A DNA stretch of 33,122 nucleotides from Deltaproteobacteria bacterium (GTDB lineage Bacteria; Myxococcota_A; Polyangia; Haliangiales; Haliangiaceae), in the NCBI GenBank assembly GCA_005887925.1, contig VBLP01000203.1:1-33122 (forward strand), in the 5' to 3' direction. Below, one piece after another: positions 7,368 through 17,293 of this stretch. The position numbers and the translations under genes are program-made. The stretch's first letter is position 1. Each line of letters begins with the position of its first letter. A model generated the notes under the pieces. It saw only the letters and a program-made list of their open reading frames with translations, was not told where the DNA came from and searched no databases.

Positions 7368-7801
7368 GACTTCGGCTCCTGGCGGACCGCGAGCACCGGA
7401 CACGGCGCGCGGCGCACCACGTCCTCGGCGACGCTGCCGAGCAGCATGCGCGAGATGCCGCGCCGGCCGTGCGTGCCGATGATGATCAGGTCGGCGCGGA
7501 CCGACCTGGCGGCCTTGACGATGGCGTCGCGCGCATCGTCGTCGATGACCATGACCTCACCGAACGTCGCGAGCGAGCGGCGGTCGGCGACCAGCTTGTC
7601 GAGCAGGGCGGCGTTGTTGACCCGCCATGTCGAGATCATCTGGTCGGTCAGCGCGATGGACAGCTCGGGCAGCGTGGTCGCGATCGCATTGACGAGGTGG
7701 ATCCGCGCACCGAGCTTGCCGGCGAGGGCGCAGGCGTAGTCGAGGGCGTGCTCGGCGCAGGGGCTGAAGTCGATGGGAACGAGGATGTTCGTCGGGATCA
7801 T
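7364..7801 (-). CDS. Universal stress protein (UspA family), first gene of operon
   Basis: A 145-aa USP. It starts MIPTNILVPIDFSPCAEHAL and carries a full ATP-binding signature, IIGTHGRRGISRMLLGSVAE (G-x2-G-x9-GS), followed by APCPVLAV. ATG 7801 is chosen over the track start at 7906, because the extra 35 residues are Cys/Arg-rich and lie over the promoter region. The -12 element of a sigma-54 site is exactly 14 nt before this ATG. The 3' end overlaps the next USP by 4 nt. It is divergent from the phosphotransferase gene, with a shared enhancer between them. Confidence 0.94.
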   Translation of the reverse strand: MIPTNILVPIDFSPCAEHALDYACALAGKLGARIHLVNAIATTLPELSIALTDQMISTWRVNNAALLDKLVADRRSLATFGEVMVIDDDARDAIVKAARSVRADLIIIGTHGRRGISRMLLGSVAEDVVRRAPCPVLAVRQEPKS

Positions 7802-7812
7802 GCCGATCGGTG

Positions 7813-7829
7813 CTGCATACGCGGCGCCA
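7813..7829 (-). promoter_or_regulatory. Sigma-54 promoter of the USP operon, near-leaderless
   Basis: On the minus strand TGGCGC-CGCGT-ATGCAG, a good -24 and a fair -12. The GC is 14 nt before ATG 7801, so the predicted start is 7803. Confidence 0.58.
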
Positions 7830-7847
7830 GCGGATCCGCTGCGCGAA

Positions 7848-7864
7848 CGCGCACGGTCTGCGCG
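7848..7864. promoter_or_regulatory. Perfect enhancer palindrome between divergent promoters
   Basis: CGCGCA-CGGTC-TGCGCG, one of three perfect copies in the window. It is about -53 from the USP start. It touches the -24 element of the phosphotransferase promoter, so it could activate one gene and repress the other. No convincing second copy at 30 bp was found here. Confidence 0.6.
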
Positions 7865-7879
7865 GCACGGGCGATGCAA
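7863..7879 (+). promoter_or_regulatory. Sigma-54 promoter of the phosphotransferase operon
   Basis: CGGCAC-GGGCG-ATGCAA. The GC is 14 nt before ATG 7891, the same spacing as at the USP operon, so a near-leaderless transcript is predicted. Confidence 0.55.
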
Positions 7880-7890
7880 CACCGAGCAGC

Positions 7891-9006
7891 ATGGCGAGCA
7901 ATGCACGTTCTTCGTCGGGCGCGTCGCACGCCGGGCCGCCCGGGCTGCGCGATCACCTGGCGCGGCTGTTTCCGGGCGCAGTGATCGAGTCGATCGAGCC
8001 GCTCGGACCGGACACCGGCGCGACGGCGGGGACGACCAAGGCGGCGGGCTACGGCTTGCCGGTGCGGATCACGTTGCTCGACGGTGGTGAGCGCCGCGAG
8101 CTGGTGTGGCGGACGGCGTCGGCCAACGCGTTCGGCCACGATCGCCGCGCCGACCGCGCCGCGGCGATGATCCAGGCGTTCGACGACTTCACCGGGATGC
8201 CGCAGCACGTTCGTGCGATCGATCTCGGCGTGATCCGCCAGACCGGCGAGCTGGTGTCGACGCGCGACGCCGGCGAGCACTACCTGATCACGACGTACGC
8301 GCCGGGGACGATCTATGCGCACGACCTGCGCAGGATCGCGGGCGAGCGGGTCGCGACCCCGCGCGACGTCGATCGCGTCGACGCGCTGGCGCGCTACCTC
8401 GCGGCGCTGCACACGCCGATCGCGACGCCGGGGGCGCGTTACCGCCGCGCGATCCGCGACCTCCTGGGCAGCGGCGAGGGCATCTTCGGGATCATCGATG
8501 GCTATCCGGCCGGCGTGCCGGGCGCGCCGCCGGAGCGGCTGCAGGCGATCGAGGCGCGCTGCGCGGCGTGGCGATGGTGGCTGCGCGGCCGCGATGCGCG
8601 GCTGTGCCGAACCCACGGCGATTTCCACCCGTTCAACATCGTGTTCGACGGCGACGTGCCGATGCTGCTCGACGCCAGCCGCGGCGGCTGCGGCGACCCG
8701 GCGGACGACGTGACGGCGCTGGCGATCAACTTCGTGGTGTTCGCGCTCGAGGCGCCGGGCGCGTGGGGCCACGGGCTGGGCGTGCTGTGGCGCCACCTCT
8801 GGCACCGCTACCTGGCCGAGCGGCCCGACGACGATCTGCTCGCGGTGGCGCCGCCGTTCCTGGCCTGGCGCGCCCTGGTGATCGCGAACCCGGCGTTCTA
8901 TCCCCGGATGACCGAGGCGGCGCGCGACAAGCTGCTCGGGTTCGCGACCGACGTGCTCGACGATCACGCGCTCGATCCGGCGTGGGCGGAGGACCTGTTT
9001 CGATGA
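7891..9006 (+). CDS. Aminoglycoside-phosphotransferase-like (APH/choline kinase fold) protein
   Basis: A 371-aa kinase-fold protein. The catalytic loop is THGDFHPFNIVF (H-x-D-x4-N) and the metal-binding region is MLLDASRGGCGDPADDV. The N-lobe starts near residue 13 (LRDHLARLFPGAVIESIEPL). ATG 7891 (MASNARSSSG) is preferred to the track start 7810, whose extra residues cover the promoter. It overlaps the APS-kinase-like gene by ATGA. In many bacteria an APH domain is fused or paired with a small P-loop kinase (COG2187/COG0645 type); the substrate is unknown. An antibiotic-resistance role is not supported by the context. Confidence 0.82.
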   Translation: MASNARSSSGASHAGPPGLRDHLARLFPGAVIESIEPLGPDTGATAGTTKAAGYGLPVRITLLDGGERRELVWRTASANAFGHDRRADRAAAMIQAFDDFTGMPQHVRAIDLGVIRQTGELVSTRDAGEHYLITTYAPGTIYAHDLRRIAGERVATPRDVDRVDALARYLAALHTPIATPGARYRRAIRDLLGSGEGIFGIIDGYPAGVPGAPPERLQAIEARCAAWRWWLRGRDARLCRTHGDFHPFNIVFDGDVPMLLDASRGGCGDPADDVTALAINFVVFALEAPGAWGHGLGVLWRHLWHRYLAERPDDDLLAVAPPFLAWRALVIANPAFYPRMTEAARDKLLGFATDVLDDHALDPAWAEDLFR

Positions 9007-9530
9007 CCCGCGAGGCCGGCGCCGTCGCCTGGTTCACCGGCCTGCCGTCGTCGGGAAAGTCGACGCTGGCGCGCCGGGTGCGGGCGCGGCTCGCGGACGC
9101 CGGCCGTGCGTCGGTGCTGCTCGACAGCGACGAGCTGCGCGATGTGCTCGGCGCGCACTCGTACGCCCCCGACGACCGCGATCGGTTCTACTGCTCTCTG
9201 GCGGCCTTGGCAGCGCTCCTGGCGAGCCAGGAGGTGGTGGTGCTGGTCGCGGCGACCGCACCGCGGCGCCAGGACCGCGATCGCGCGCGCGAGGCGGTCG
9301 CCGGGGCGGTCCCGTTCGTCGAGGTCTGGGTGCAGACGCCGCTCGCGGACTGCGAGGCCCGCGATCCCAAGGGCCTGTATGCGGCCGCGCGGCGCGGCGA
9401 GACCCGCGAGCTGCCCGGGGTCGGCGTGCCGTACGAGCCGCCGCGGTCGCCCGAGGTGACGGCCGACGGCGGCTTCGACGAGGCAGCGATCACGGCGATC
9501 GAGCATCGGCTGGCGGCGCCGCGGCGATGA
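9003..9530 (+). CDS. Adenylylsulfate kinase-like P-loop kinase
   Basis: A 175-aa kinase. Walker A is GLPSSGKST (about 13-21). The APS-kinase lid motif DPKGLYAAARRGE is present, followed by GVPYEPPRSPEV. ATG 9003 overlaps the upstream TGA. True APS kinases have DGDNVRxGL and a following N-I-R-R motif; here these read DSDELRDVL and FYCSLAAL, so the APS-binding face is changed and the substrate may differ. No sulphate-assimilation gene is nearby. Coupling to the APH-like gene suggests a two-kinase unit acting on the same small molecule, by inference. The final 70 bp before the next enhancer hold nothing I can name. Confidence 0.8.
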   Translation: MTREAGAVAWFTGLPSSGKSTLARRVRARLADAGRASVLLDSDELRDVLGAHSYAPDDRDRFYCSLAALAALLASQEVVVLVAATAPRRQDRDRAREAVAGAVPFVEVWVQTPLADCEARDPKGLYAAARRGETRELPGVGVPYEPPRSPEVTADGGFDEAAITAIEHRLAAPRR

Positions 9531-9595
9531 CCGCACCGGCCTGCAGCTGCGATATCAGCCGCGGCAGGGCCACCGTGATGGTCGGACCAGCAAAA

Positions 9596-9643
9596 CGCGC
9601 AGGCTTTGCGCGCGTCTTGCGTCGGACGCGCAATTTGCACGAA
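9596..9643 (+). promoter_or_regulatory. UAS pair upstream of the response-regulator gene
   Basis: Perfect CGCGCA-GGCTT-TGCGCG (9596-9612) and a half-degenerate CGCGCA-ATTTG-CACGAA (9627-9643). Centres are 31 bp apart, about -92 and -61 from the predicted start 9696. This suggests autoregulation. Confidence 0.62.
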
Positions 9644-9669
9644 GCCCGACGCAACTAGGCGGATTGTGC

Positions 9670-9686
9670 TGGCACGATCGTCGCTA
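9670..9686 (+). promoter_or_regulatory. Sigma-54 promoter of the response-regulator gene
   Basis: TGGCAC-GATCG-TCGCTA: a perfect -24 and a -12 with C for T at its second base. GC to ATG 9699 is 15 nt. Confidence 0.6.
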
Positions 9687-9698
9687 CGATGGCCGGCT

Positions 9699-11018
<1,320 letters not shown>

Positions 11019-11043
11019 TCGTGGGTGCAGAGAGTGCCAGCGA

Positions 11044-12249
11044 GTGACGTTCCTCGAGGAGCTGCTCGCGTTCGTCGGATTCGACGACGCTGATCGCGCG
11101 CGGCTCCGCGAGCTCCACCCGCGGCTCGCGCCGCGGTTCCCCGACATCGCCAACCGGTTCTACGAGGCGGTGTTTGCCAACCCGGGCGCCGCGGCGGTGC
11201 TGTCGGGTCCGGCCCAGGTCGAACGGCTGCGCGCGTCGCTGATCGACTGGATGTCGAGCGGTCTGCTCGGGCCGTACGACGAGCGGTTCTACGAGAAGCG
11301 GAGCCGGATCGGCCGGCGCCACGTCACGGTCGGCCTGGCCTCGCAGTACATGTTCACGGCGATGACGGTGCTGCGCCTGGCCTACCAGAGCGGCATCGCC
11401 GAGCTCTACCCGGCGGGCGAGGCGCTGACCATAATGCGCTCGATCCACAAGCTGCTCGACATCGAGCTCGCGATCATGGTCCAGCACTACGAGCTCGATA
11501 CCGAGGACAAGCTGGTCAGGCGCGAGCGCCGCGCCCAGGCCGACCGCATCCTCGCGATGCAGACGATGTCCGCGGGGCTGGCCCACGAGGTCCGCAACCC
11601 GCTCAACGCCGCCAAGCTCCAGCTCGAGCTGCTCGAGCGGCGGCTCAACCGCACCATGGCCGATCCGCGGCTGACCGAGCCGACCGAGCTGGCCCAGAAG
11701 GAGATCGATCGGCTGACCACGCTGCTCAACGAGTTCCTCGTGTTCGCCCGCCCGCCCGAGCTGCATCCCCAGGAGCACGACGTGGTGGCGATCCTGCGGC
11801 AGGTGGTCGATCTCGAGCAGATCGCGGCCGAGGCGCGCGGCATCACCTTGACGGTCGACGCCGCGCCGCCGCAGGTGATCGCCGAGGTCGATGTCGCCAA
11901 GCTGCACCAGCTGGTGCAGAACCTGGTGCGCAACGCGACCGAGGCAGTCGGCCCCGGCGGCCGGGTCACCGTGTCGGCCCGCGTCGACGACGACCGCTGC
12001 ACGATCCGGGTCACCGACAACGGCCCCGGCATCCCCGACCAAGTCCAGCCGCGGATCTACGAGCCGTTCTTCTCGACCAAGGAGGGCGGCACCGGCCTGG
12101 GCATGTCGATCGTCCACAGCCTCGTGTCGCTGCACGGCGGTGCGATCGACCTCGCGACCGGGCCGGGGGGCACCACGTTCGAGGTCACGATCCCCCGGTG
12201 GCGGAGATGCGGCCCGGCGCGGCGAACCGTCGCGCTTGTGCGCCGGTGA
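11044..12249 (+). CDS. Globin-coupled sensor histidine kinase
   Basis: A 401-aa cytoplasmic kinase starting at GTG 11044 (the track ORF starts earlier in a shadow). Residues 1-150 are a globin-coupled sensor/protoglobin domain: [16 protein letters not shown], then [20 protein letters not shown] with H93 as the likely proximal haem ligand. The kinase core has the H-box [19 protein letters not shown]-box [11 protein letters not shown]1 DNGPGIP, and [19 protein letters not shown]. No membrane segment is seen. Globin-coupled sensors bind haem and respond to O2, NO or redox state (family knowledge). It is coupled by GTGA to the NtrC-type regulator gene, so it is the natural partner. Signal identity and direction are inference. 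Confidence 0.92.
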   Translation: MTFLEELLAFVGFDDADRARLRELHPRLAPRFPDIANRFYEAVFANPGAAAVLSGPAQVERLRASLIDWMSSGLLGPYDERFYEKRSRIGRRHVTVGLASQYMFTAMTVLRLAYQSGIAELYPAGEALTIMRSIHKLLDIELAIMVQHYELDTEDKLVRRERRAQADRILAMQTMSAGLAHEVRNPLNAAKLQLELLERRLNRTMADPRLTEPTELAQKEIDRLTTLLNEFLVFARPPELHPQEHDVVAILRQVVDLEQIAAEARGITLTVDAAPPQVIAEVDVAKLHQLVQNLVRNATEAVGPGGRVTVSARVDDDRCTIRVTDNGPGIPDQVQPRIYEPFFSTKEGGTGLGMSIVHSLVSLHGGAIDLATGPGGTTFEVTIPRWRRCGPARRTVALVRR

Positions 12250-12263
12250 ACGCGTCTTACTAT
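12236..12263 (+). promoter_or_regulatory. Possible sigma-70-type promoter before the hybrid kinase gene
   Basis: TTGTGC-N16-TACTAT is the only AT-containing patch around and lies about 12 nt before ATG 12275. It overlaps the 3' end of the upstream kinase gene. Weak; the gene may simply be co-transcribed. Confidence 0.22.
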
Positions 12264-12274
12264 ATCGGGACCTG

Positions 12275-13390
12275 ATGGTGGAACGGCGGCATCACGTCGT
12301 GCTGGTGATCGACGACAACGCGTCGAACCGCGCGCTCGCCCAGGCCACGCTCGAGGACGAGGGCTACCAGGTGGTGCTCGCGGCGACCGGCGAGGACGGC
12401 GTGGCGGTGTTCCTGTCCACCGCGCCCGACTGCGTGCTGCTCGATGTCCAGATGCCGGGGATGGACGGCGTCGCGGTCTGCAAGCGCATCCGCGAGGTAC
12501 CCGGCGGCGGCGACGTGCCGATCGTGTTCCTGACCGCGCAGCGCGACGTCGAGACCTTCGACCGCGCGCGCCAGGCCGGCGGCGACGACTTCCTGACCAA
12601 GCCGTTCCGCCCCGACGAGCTGGTGCTACGGATCGAGGCAGCGATGAAGCTGCGGCGGGTCTCGCTCGAGCGCAGCGAGGCCTTCGAGCTGATCCGGCGC
12701 CAGCGCGACGACGTCATGCGGCTGCAGCTGCAGCGCGAGCAGCTGATGGCATTCCTGGTCCACGACCTCAAGAATCCGGTCCACGCGATCAAGCTCAACA
12801 GCGAGCTGATCGCGCGCGACCGCGCCGCCTCGCCGCGCAGCCTGACCGCCGCGGCCGGCATCCGGTCGGACTGCGAGGCCCTGCAGCGCATGATCATGAA
12901 CCTGCTCGATCTGAGCAAGGCCGACGAGGGCCGTCTGGTGCTGACGCGCCAGCCGGTCGATCTCGCGGCGCTCGCCAGCGAGATCGCCACCAGCATGGCG
13001 GAGCGGGCGCGGACCGCCGAGGTCGAGCTCGTCGTCGAGGTGGCGCCGCGGACGATCCAGGGCGACCACGAGCTGCTGCGCCGCGTGCTCGAGAACCTGG
13101 TCGACAACGCGATCCGCCACGCGCCGGCCGAGTCGCATGTCCTCATCGCCGGCATCGATCGCGGTGCCGACATCGAGCTGCGCGTCGCCGACACCGGTCC
13201 GGGCGTGCCCCCCGAGCTGCGCGAGCGCGTATTCGAGCGCTTCGTCCAGGGCGAGTCGCGATCGCGCGGCGGCCGCGGCCTCGGCCTCGCCTTCTGCAAG
13301 CTCGCCGTCGAGGCCCACGGCGGCGCGATCTGGATCGAGGATGCCAATCCCGGCGCGGTGTTCTGCGTCCGCTTCTCGGCCGCGGCGTAG
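12275..13390 (+). CDS. Receiver-histidine kinase hybrid
   Basis: A 371-aa protein. The N-terminal receiver ([14 protein letters not shown], phosphoacceptor D57 in [14 protein letters not shown] in FLTKPF) is followed by a coiled linker and a kinase with H-box [21 protein letters not shown]-box [17 protein letters not shown] and [19 protein letters not shown]. No sensor or membrane domain is present, so it is likely to take phosphate or signal from another component. It begins 25 bp after the globin kinase. ATG 12275 is used (the next codon is GTG); the track's 11891 start is a shadow. It may add a branch to the oxygen-sensing pathway, by inference from position. Confidence 0.9.
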   Translation: MVERRHHVVLVIDDNASNRALAQATLEDEGYQVVLAATGEDGVAVFLSTAPDCVLLDVQMPGMDGVAVCKRIREVPGGGDVPIVFLTAQRDVETFDRARQAGGDDFLTKPFRPDELVLRIEAAMKLRRVSLERSEAFELIRRQRDDVMRLQLQREQLMAFLVHDLKNPVHAIKLNSELIARDRAASPRSLTAAAGIRSDCEALQRMIMNLLDLSKADEGRLVLTRQPVDLAALASEIATSMAERARTAEVELVVEVAPRTIQGDHELLRRVLENLVDNAIRHAPAESHVLIAGIDRGADIELRVADTGPGVPPELRERVFERFVQGESRSRGGRGLGLAFCKLAVEAHGGAIWIEDANPGAVFCVRFSAAA

Positions 13391-13416
13391 CGTAAGATCG
13401 TGACAGACGTCGCCGG

Positions 13417-13686
13417 GTGTCGGGTCATCGTCCACGATCCGCGCCTCGAGATGCCCGCGACACAGGTCGTACAGCGCGCATTTCTCCTCGTGTACTCCAT
13501 GCGGCCGAGGTACCGCACTACTGGATCCTCGATCCGGACGAGAGGATCCTGCTCGTTCACCGCTGGTCGCGCGATGGCTACACGGTCGTGCAGCGCGCTG
13601 CCGCAGGCGAAACGGTCCGCGCCGAGCCGTTCGATGCAATCGAGCTGCGTGTCGGCATGCTGTTCGGCGATGAGGAGGACGAGTAG
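13417..13686 (+). pseudogene. Uma2-family (DUF820) nuclease remnant
   Basis: Only the C-terminal part of a Uma2-type restriction-fold protein is recognisable: VPHYWILDPDERILLVHRW and then YTVVQRAAAGETVRAEPFDAIELRVGMLF. The catalytic D...ExK core and the N-terminal 100 or so residues are absent. Upstream of VPHYW the expected K-x-x-x-Y-x-x-x-G segment is only hinted at in another frame (LLVYS), suggesting a frameshift. Uma2 genes are multicopy in cyanobacteria and myxobacteria and often decay. The 160 bp that follow, up to 13847, hold no gene I can support. Confidence 0.6.
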
Positions 13687-13816
13687 CGAGGTCAGCTGCA
13701 GTCAGCACCGGGCCAGAGCTGGCGCGACGCGATCGACGATCTGGTTCGTGCCCAGGGCCTCCATGGAACCGACGACACGCGGATTTTCAGTCGGGGCGGA
13801 CGCCGCGGTCGCCGGA

Positions 13817-13834
13817 CTGATCACGGTAGATCAG
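13817..13834. terminator. Small hairpin between convergent genes
   Basis: CTGATC-ACGGTA-GATCAG, 6-bp stem, located just beyond the stop of the Pat-type gene. No T-run. It could end transcription from the minus strand. Confidence 0.3.
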
Positions 13835-13847
13835 CCATGGTCGCGGC

Positions 13848-16523
13848 TCAGTCGAGGGCGAGGCGGAGGCGGCCGTCGACGGCGATGCAGCCTTCGCCGG
13901 GGGTGTGGACGATGATGGGGTTGAGGTCGAGCTCGATCATCTCGGGGACGATCTCGATCAGGGCGGAGATGCGCTGGATGACGGAGATGAGGGCGTCGCG
14001 GTCGGCGGGCGGGGCGCCGCGGAAGCCGTCGAACAGGGCGCGGCCGCGCAGGCCGTCGATCATGTCGGCGGCGTCGCGATCGCTGACCGGGGTGACGCGG
14101 AAACTGACGTCCTTGTAGAGCTCGACGGCGACGCCGCCGATGCCGGCGACGAGGAGGGGGCCGAGCGAGGCGTCCTTGGTCATGCCGACCATGGCCTCGA
14201 CGCCGGGGCGGACCTGGCGCTGGACGAGGTAGCCCTCGAGGTTGGCGAACCTGGCGCGCATCGCGACGGCCGCGGCGACGACGGCGGCGGGGTCGCCGAG
14301 GCGGAGCGCGACACCGCCGACGTCGGTCTTGTGGACGAGCCTGGGGACGGAGGCCTTGAGTGCGACGGGGAAGCCGAGCTCGCGCGCGGCGGCGACTGCG
14401 GCCTCGGGGTCGCGCGCGGCGCGGTGCTCGACGACGGGGACGCCGGCGATCGCGAGGAGCTGGGCGAGCTCGGAGAAGGTCAGCCAGCGCGTGGTCGGGC
14501 TGGCCTCGCGCCAGGCGCGGATGCAGGCGCGCACGGCCTGCTCGCGCTCGGGCTCGAGGCGGAGCGGGGTGCCGCGCGGCCGGCTGCGCCAGGCGGCGTA
14601 GCGCGCGGCGGCGCCGAGCGCGAGCGCGGCGTTCTCGGGGAAGCTGTAGGACGGGATCGCGCCGCGCGGACCGGATGACAGGACCTCGGGGGTGCCCTTG
14701 GACGACAGGAACACGGTGGCGATCGGCTTGTCGCCGGGGAGCGTGCCGGCGGCGCGCGCGATCGCAGCGGCGACGGGCTCGGGCTGGGTGACGAGCGGCG
14801 GGACGTAGATCGCGACGATGGCGTCGATGCCGGGGTCGTTGCCGACGAGCTGGATCGCGCGCTCGTAGTGCTCGGGCGGCGCGGAGGCGATCATGTCGAC
14901 GGGGTTTCCGATGCTGGCCTCGCGCGGCAGGAATGCGCGCAGCGCCTCGGCGGTGGCGGGCGCGAGCGCGGGCAGCGTCAGGTCGTGGGCCTCGCAGGCG
15001 TCGGCGAGCAGGATGCCCGGGCCACCGGCGTTGGTGACCACGCCGATGCGCCGGCCGGCCGGGACCGGCTGGCTCGACAGCAGCGCGGCGACGTCGAACA
15101 TCTCCTCGAGCGTGGTCGTGCGGATCACGCCGGTCTGCGCGAACAGGGCGTCGATGCCGACGTCGAGGCTGGCGAGCGCGGCGGAGTGGCTCGAGGCGGC
15201 GCGCGTGCCGGCGGCGGATCGGCCGGACTTGACGGCGACGATCGGCCGGTCGCGGGCGACCTCGGGGGCCAGGCGCGCGAACATGCGCGGGTTGCCGAAG
15301 CTCTCGAGGTAGAGCGCGATCACCTTGGTCCTCGGGGCTTCGTGCCAGTAGGCGAGCAGGTCGTTGACCGAGACGTCGGCCTTGTTGCCGATCGAGACGA
15401 AGTCGGCGATGCCGAGGTGGAGCTCCTTGGCGTAGTCGAGCATGGCCAGGCCGAGCGCGCCGCTCTGGCTGACCAGCGAGACGTTGCCGGCGGGCGGGAA
15501 GATCGGGCTGAACGTGGCGTCGAGCCGGACCGCCGGATCGGTCGACATCACGCCCATGCAGTTGGGGCCGACCATGCGCATGCCGGCGCTGCGGACCTGC
15601 TCGCGCAGCCGCTGCTCGGCGGTGCCGTCACCGACCTCGGCGAACCCGGCCGAGATCACGACCACGCCGCGCACGCCGGCCGCGGCGCAGTCGGCGACGA
15701 CAGCCTCGACCGCGGGGGCGGGGACCGAGATCACGGCGAGATCGATCGGGCCGGAGGCCGTGGCGGCGGCGGTCACCGACGGGAAGCACGGCCGGCCGGA
15801 GATCTCGCTCGCGGTGGGATGGATCGGATGGATCGCGCCGCGGAAGCCGTCGCGGATCAGGTTGTCGAGGATCGCGCGGCCGATCGAGTGGGCCGCGTTG
15901 CGCGACGCGCCGATCACGGCGACCGCGCGCGGGGCGAGCAGCGCCCGCAGGCTGCGCGCGGCGGCCTCGCGCTCGCGGGCGGCGGCGGCGGTGACGAACC
16001 GCTCGGTGTCCTTGGTCGGGAACTCGACGTGGTAGGCGTGGTCCTCGACGGTCCGCCGCACCGAGAACCCGCTGGCGACGAACACCTCGAGCATCGCGGC
16101 GTTATCGGCCTCGACCTCGGCGACGAACGTGGCGACGCCGCGCGTGCGGGCGATCGCGGCGAGGTGCTCGAGCAAGAGCGTGCCGATGCCGCGGCCCTGA
16201 TCGGCGTCGCCGACCTCGAACGCGACCTCGGCGCTGCGCGGATCGTCGAGCACGATGTAGCGGCCGATGCCGAGCGCGCGCTCGCCGGCGGCATCGCGCA
16301 CCATCGCGCCGAGCGCGACGTCGGAGCCGTCGGCGAGCCGGTCGAGGAACGCGAGGTCGGACGGCGACAGCTCGCGCTTGGAGGTGAAGAACCGGTGGCG
16401 CACCGACGCCGGGCTCATCTTGTGGAACACCGCGACCACGTGGTGGCGATCGGCGGAAGTGAGCGAGCGGATCGTGATCGAGGCGCCGTCCCGGAGGATC
16501 GCCTCGCGGCTATAACTTTGCAT
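13848..16523 (-). CDS. Pat-type protein acetyltransferase: GNAT fused to ADP-forming acyl-CoA synthetase
   Basis: An 891-aa protein. The N-terminal GNAT domain (about 15-165) has the acetyl-CoA motif DQGRGIGTLLLEHLA. Then come a CoA-binding domain (AVAVIGASRNAAHSIGRAIL), succinyl-CoA-ligase-like domains with SSHSAALASLD (the His position of ACD/SCS enzymes), and a C-terminal ATP-grasp domain (FPVALKASVPRLVHKTDVGG). The order GNAT-first is the reverse of Salmonella Pat and matches the type with N-terminal GNAT. Such proteins acetylate lysines, often inactivating acetyl-CoA synthetase. ATG 16523 (MQSYSREAIL) is chosen; the track's long upstream part is a shadow of the lipoprotein gene. It lies 14 bp after the lipoprotein gene, so it is probably driven by the same sigma-54 promoter. 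The presence of His at the phosphorylation site leaves open real ligase activity. Confidence 0.92.
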   Translation of the reverse strand: MQSYSREAILRDGASITIRSLTSADRHHVVAVFHKMSPASVRHRFFTSKRELSPSDLAFLDRLADGSDVALGAMVRDAAGERALGIGRYIVLDDPRSAEVAFEVGDADQGRGIGTLLLEHLAAIARTRGVATFVAEVEADNAAMLEVFVASGFSVRRTVEDHAYHVEFPTKDTERFVTAAAAREREAAARSLRALLAPRAVAVIGASRNAAHSIGRAILDNLIRDGFRGAIHPIHPTASEISGRPCFPSVTAAATASGPIDLAVISVPAPAVEAVVADCAAAGVRGVVVISAGFAEVGDGTAEQRLREQVRSAGMRMVGPNCMGVMSTDPAVRLDATFSPIFPPAGNVSLVSQSGALGLAMLDYAKELHLGIADFVSIGNKADVSVNDLLAYWHEAPRTKVIALYLESFGNPRMFARLAPEVARDRPIVAVKSGRSAAGTRAASSHSAALASLDVGIDALFAQTGVIRTTTLEEMFDVAALLSSQPVPAGRRIGVVTNAGGPGILLADACEAHDLTLPALAPATAEALRAFLPREASIGNPVDMIASAPPEHYERAIQLVGNDPGIDAIVAIYVPPLVTQPEPVAAAIARAAGTLPGDKPIATVFLSSKGTPEVLSSGPRGAIPSYSFPENAALALGAAARYAAWRSRPRGTPLRLEPEREQAVRACIRAWREASPTTRWLTFSELAQLLAIAGVPVVEHRAARDPEAAVAAARELGFPVALKASVPRLVHKTDVGGVALRLGDPAAVVAAAVAMRARFANLEGYLVQRQVRPGVEAMVGMTKDASLGPLLVAGIGGVAVELYKDVSFRVTPVSDRDAADMIDGLRGRALFDGFRGAPPADRDALISVIQRISALIEIVPEMIELDLNPIIVHTPGEGCIAVDGRLRLALD

Positions 16524-16537
16524 GTGGGGCACGCTGG

Positions 16538-17179
16538 CTAGTGGTGCTGGGACCGCAGCTGGGCCGCGGCCTCGAGGTCGTGCGCTGCGCGGCGCTGAAG
16601 CTCGGCGACGAGCGCGGGATCGCGGATCACGATCGAGACGGTAACACCGCCCTCCTCGCCGCGCGCGTCGAGCGCGATGCCGGGCAGATCGAGCGGGCAG
16701 TCCTCCATCCCCGACGGCGCCATCATCATCGCGGCGCGGTGACACTTCATCCGGGCCATCAGCTGATCGGCCGGGCCGGCCTCGGGCGCGAGGTACATGA
16801 TGACGCCCGTGGTGGTGTTCCAGCCGCCGATCCCGTAGGCCTCGAGCGGCGAGATCTGGGCCTCGCTCGCCGAGATGTCGCGGCACGCCTCGTCGTACTG
16901 GGCGTGGATCTCGGCGGCCCTGGCGCGGTGGGCGTCGGCGATCCGGTCGTGCTCGCCGGCGGTGTCCCACGAGCGATACCACGGGATCGCGACTGGCCGG
17001 AGATCGCCGGGCGCCGCCGGGCGCGTGTCCGGCCAGGTCTCGCGCTCGCGCGCCATCGCATCGTGCTGGTGCGCGACGTCGAGGTGCTCGTTCGCGCGCA
17101 GCCCGCGCGGTCCGCCCTTGGGCTCGGTCATGGGGGTGGTCGCGCAGCCGACCAGAAGCGTGGCGATGGCGAGACGCAT
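16538..17179 (-). CDS. Predicted lipoprotein of unknown function
   Basis: A 213-aa protein. It has a short signal peptide with a lipobox (MRLAIATLLVGC-ATT), so it is likely anchored in a membrane facing the periplasm. The mature part is rich in His, Met and acidic residues (HLDVAHQHDAMARERETW; MARMKCHRAAMMMAPSGMEDC), which might bind metal; this is only suggestive. The C-terminal helix ends in QHH. I do not recognise the family. ATG 17179 is supported by the lipobox and by a sigma-54 -12 element exactly 14 nt upstream. It is the first gene of an operon with the Pat-type acetyltransferase. Confidence 0.75.
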   Translation of the reverse strand: MRLAIATLLVGCATTPMTEPKGGPRGLRANEHLDVAHQHDAMARERETWPDTRPAAPGDLRPVAIPWYRSWDTAGEHDRIADAHRARAAEIHAQYDEACRDISASEAQISPLEAYGIGGWNTTTGVIMYLAPEAGPADQLMARMKCHRAAMMMAPSGMEDCPLDLPGIALDARGEEGGVTVSIVIRDPALVAELQRRAAHDLEAAAQLRSQHH

Positions 17180-17190
17180 GACCGGTCGGG

Positions 17191-17207
17191 GAGCACGCAG
17201 CGTGCCC
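17191..17207 (-). promoter_or_regulatory. Sigma-54 promoter of the lipoprotein-pat operon
   Basis: On the minus strand GGGCAC-GCTGC-GTGCTC, one mismatch to TGGCAC and one to TTGCT. GC to ATG 17179 is 14 nt; predicted start 17181. Confidence 0.6.
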
Positions 17208-17246
17208 GCGCGATCTACGGGTCTTCGCGGTGGCGCAGTCCGCCAA

Positions 17247-17293
17247 CGCGCAAGGACTGCCGTGCAGTGGCCTCCCCCCGCAGATCTTGCGCG
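17247..17293. promoter_or_regulatory. UAS pair shared by divergent promoters
   Basis: CGCGCA-AGGAC-TGCCGT (17247-17263) and CCCGCA-GATCT-TGCGCG (17277-17293), centres 30 bp apart. They are -74 and -104 from the lipoprotein start, the same as at hsp20, and -138/-168 from the USP start on the other side. Confidence 0.58.

Noticed and set aside
6348-7739. 463-aa plus-strand ORF
   Set aside because: Joins out-of-frame parts of the secreted-protein gene and antisense of the USP operon.
13390-13500. Minus-strand peptide resembling a real protein (EKCALYDLCRG)
   Set aside because: It is part of the antisense frame of the hybrid kinase and Uma2 remnant, with no start, ribosome site or domain.
14868-16541. 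557-aa plus-strand ORF
   Set aside because: Antisense shadow of the Pat-type gene, Gly/Asp/Ala/Arg-rich.
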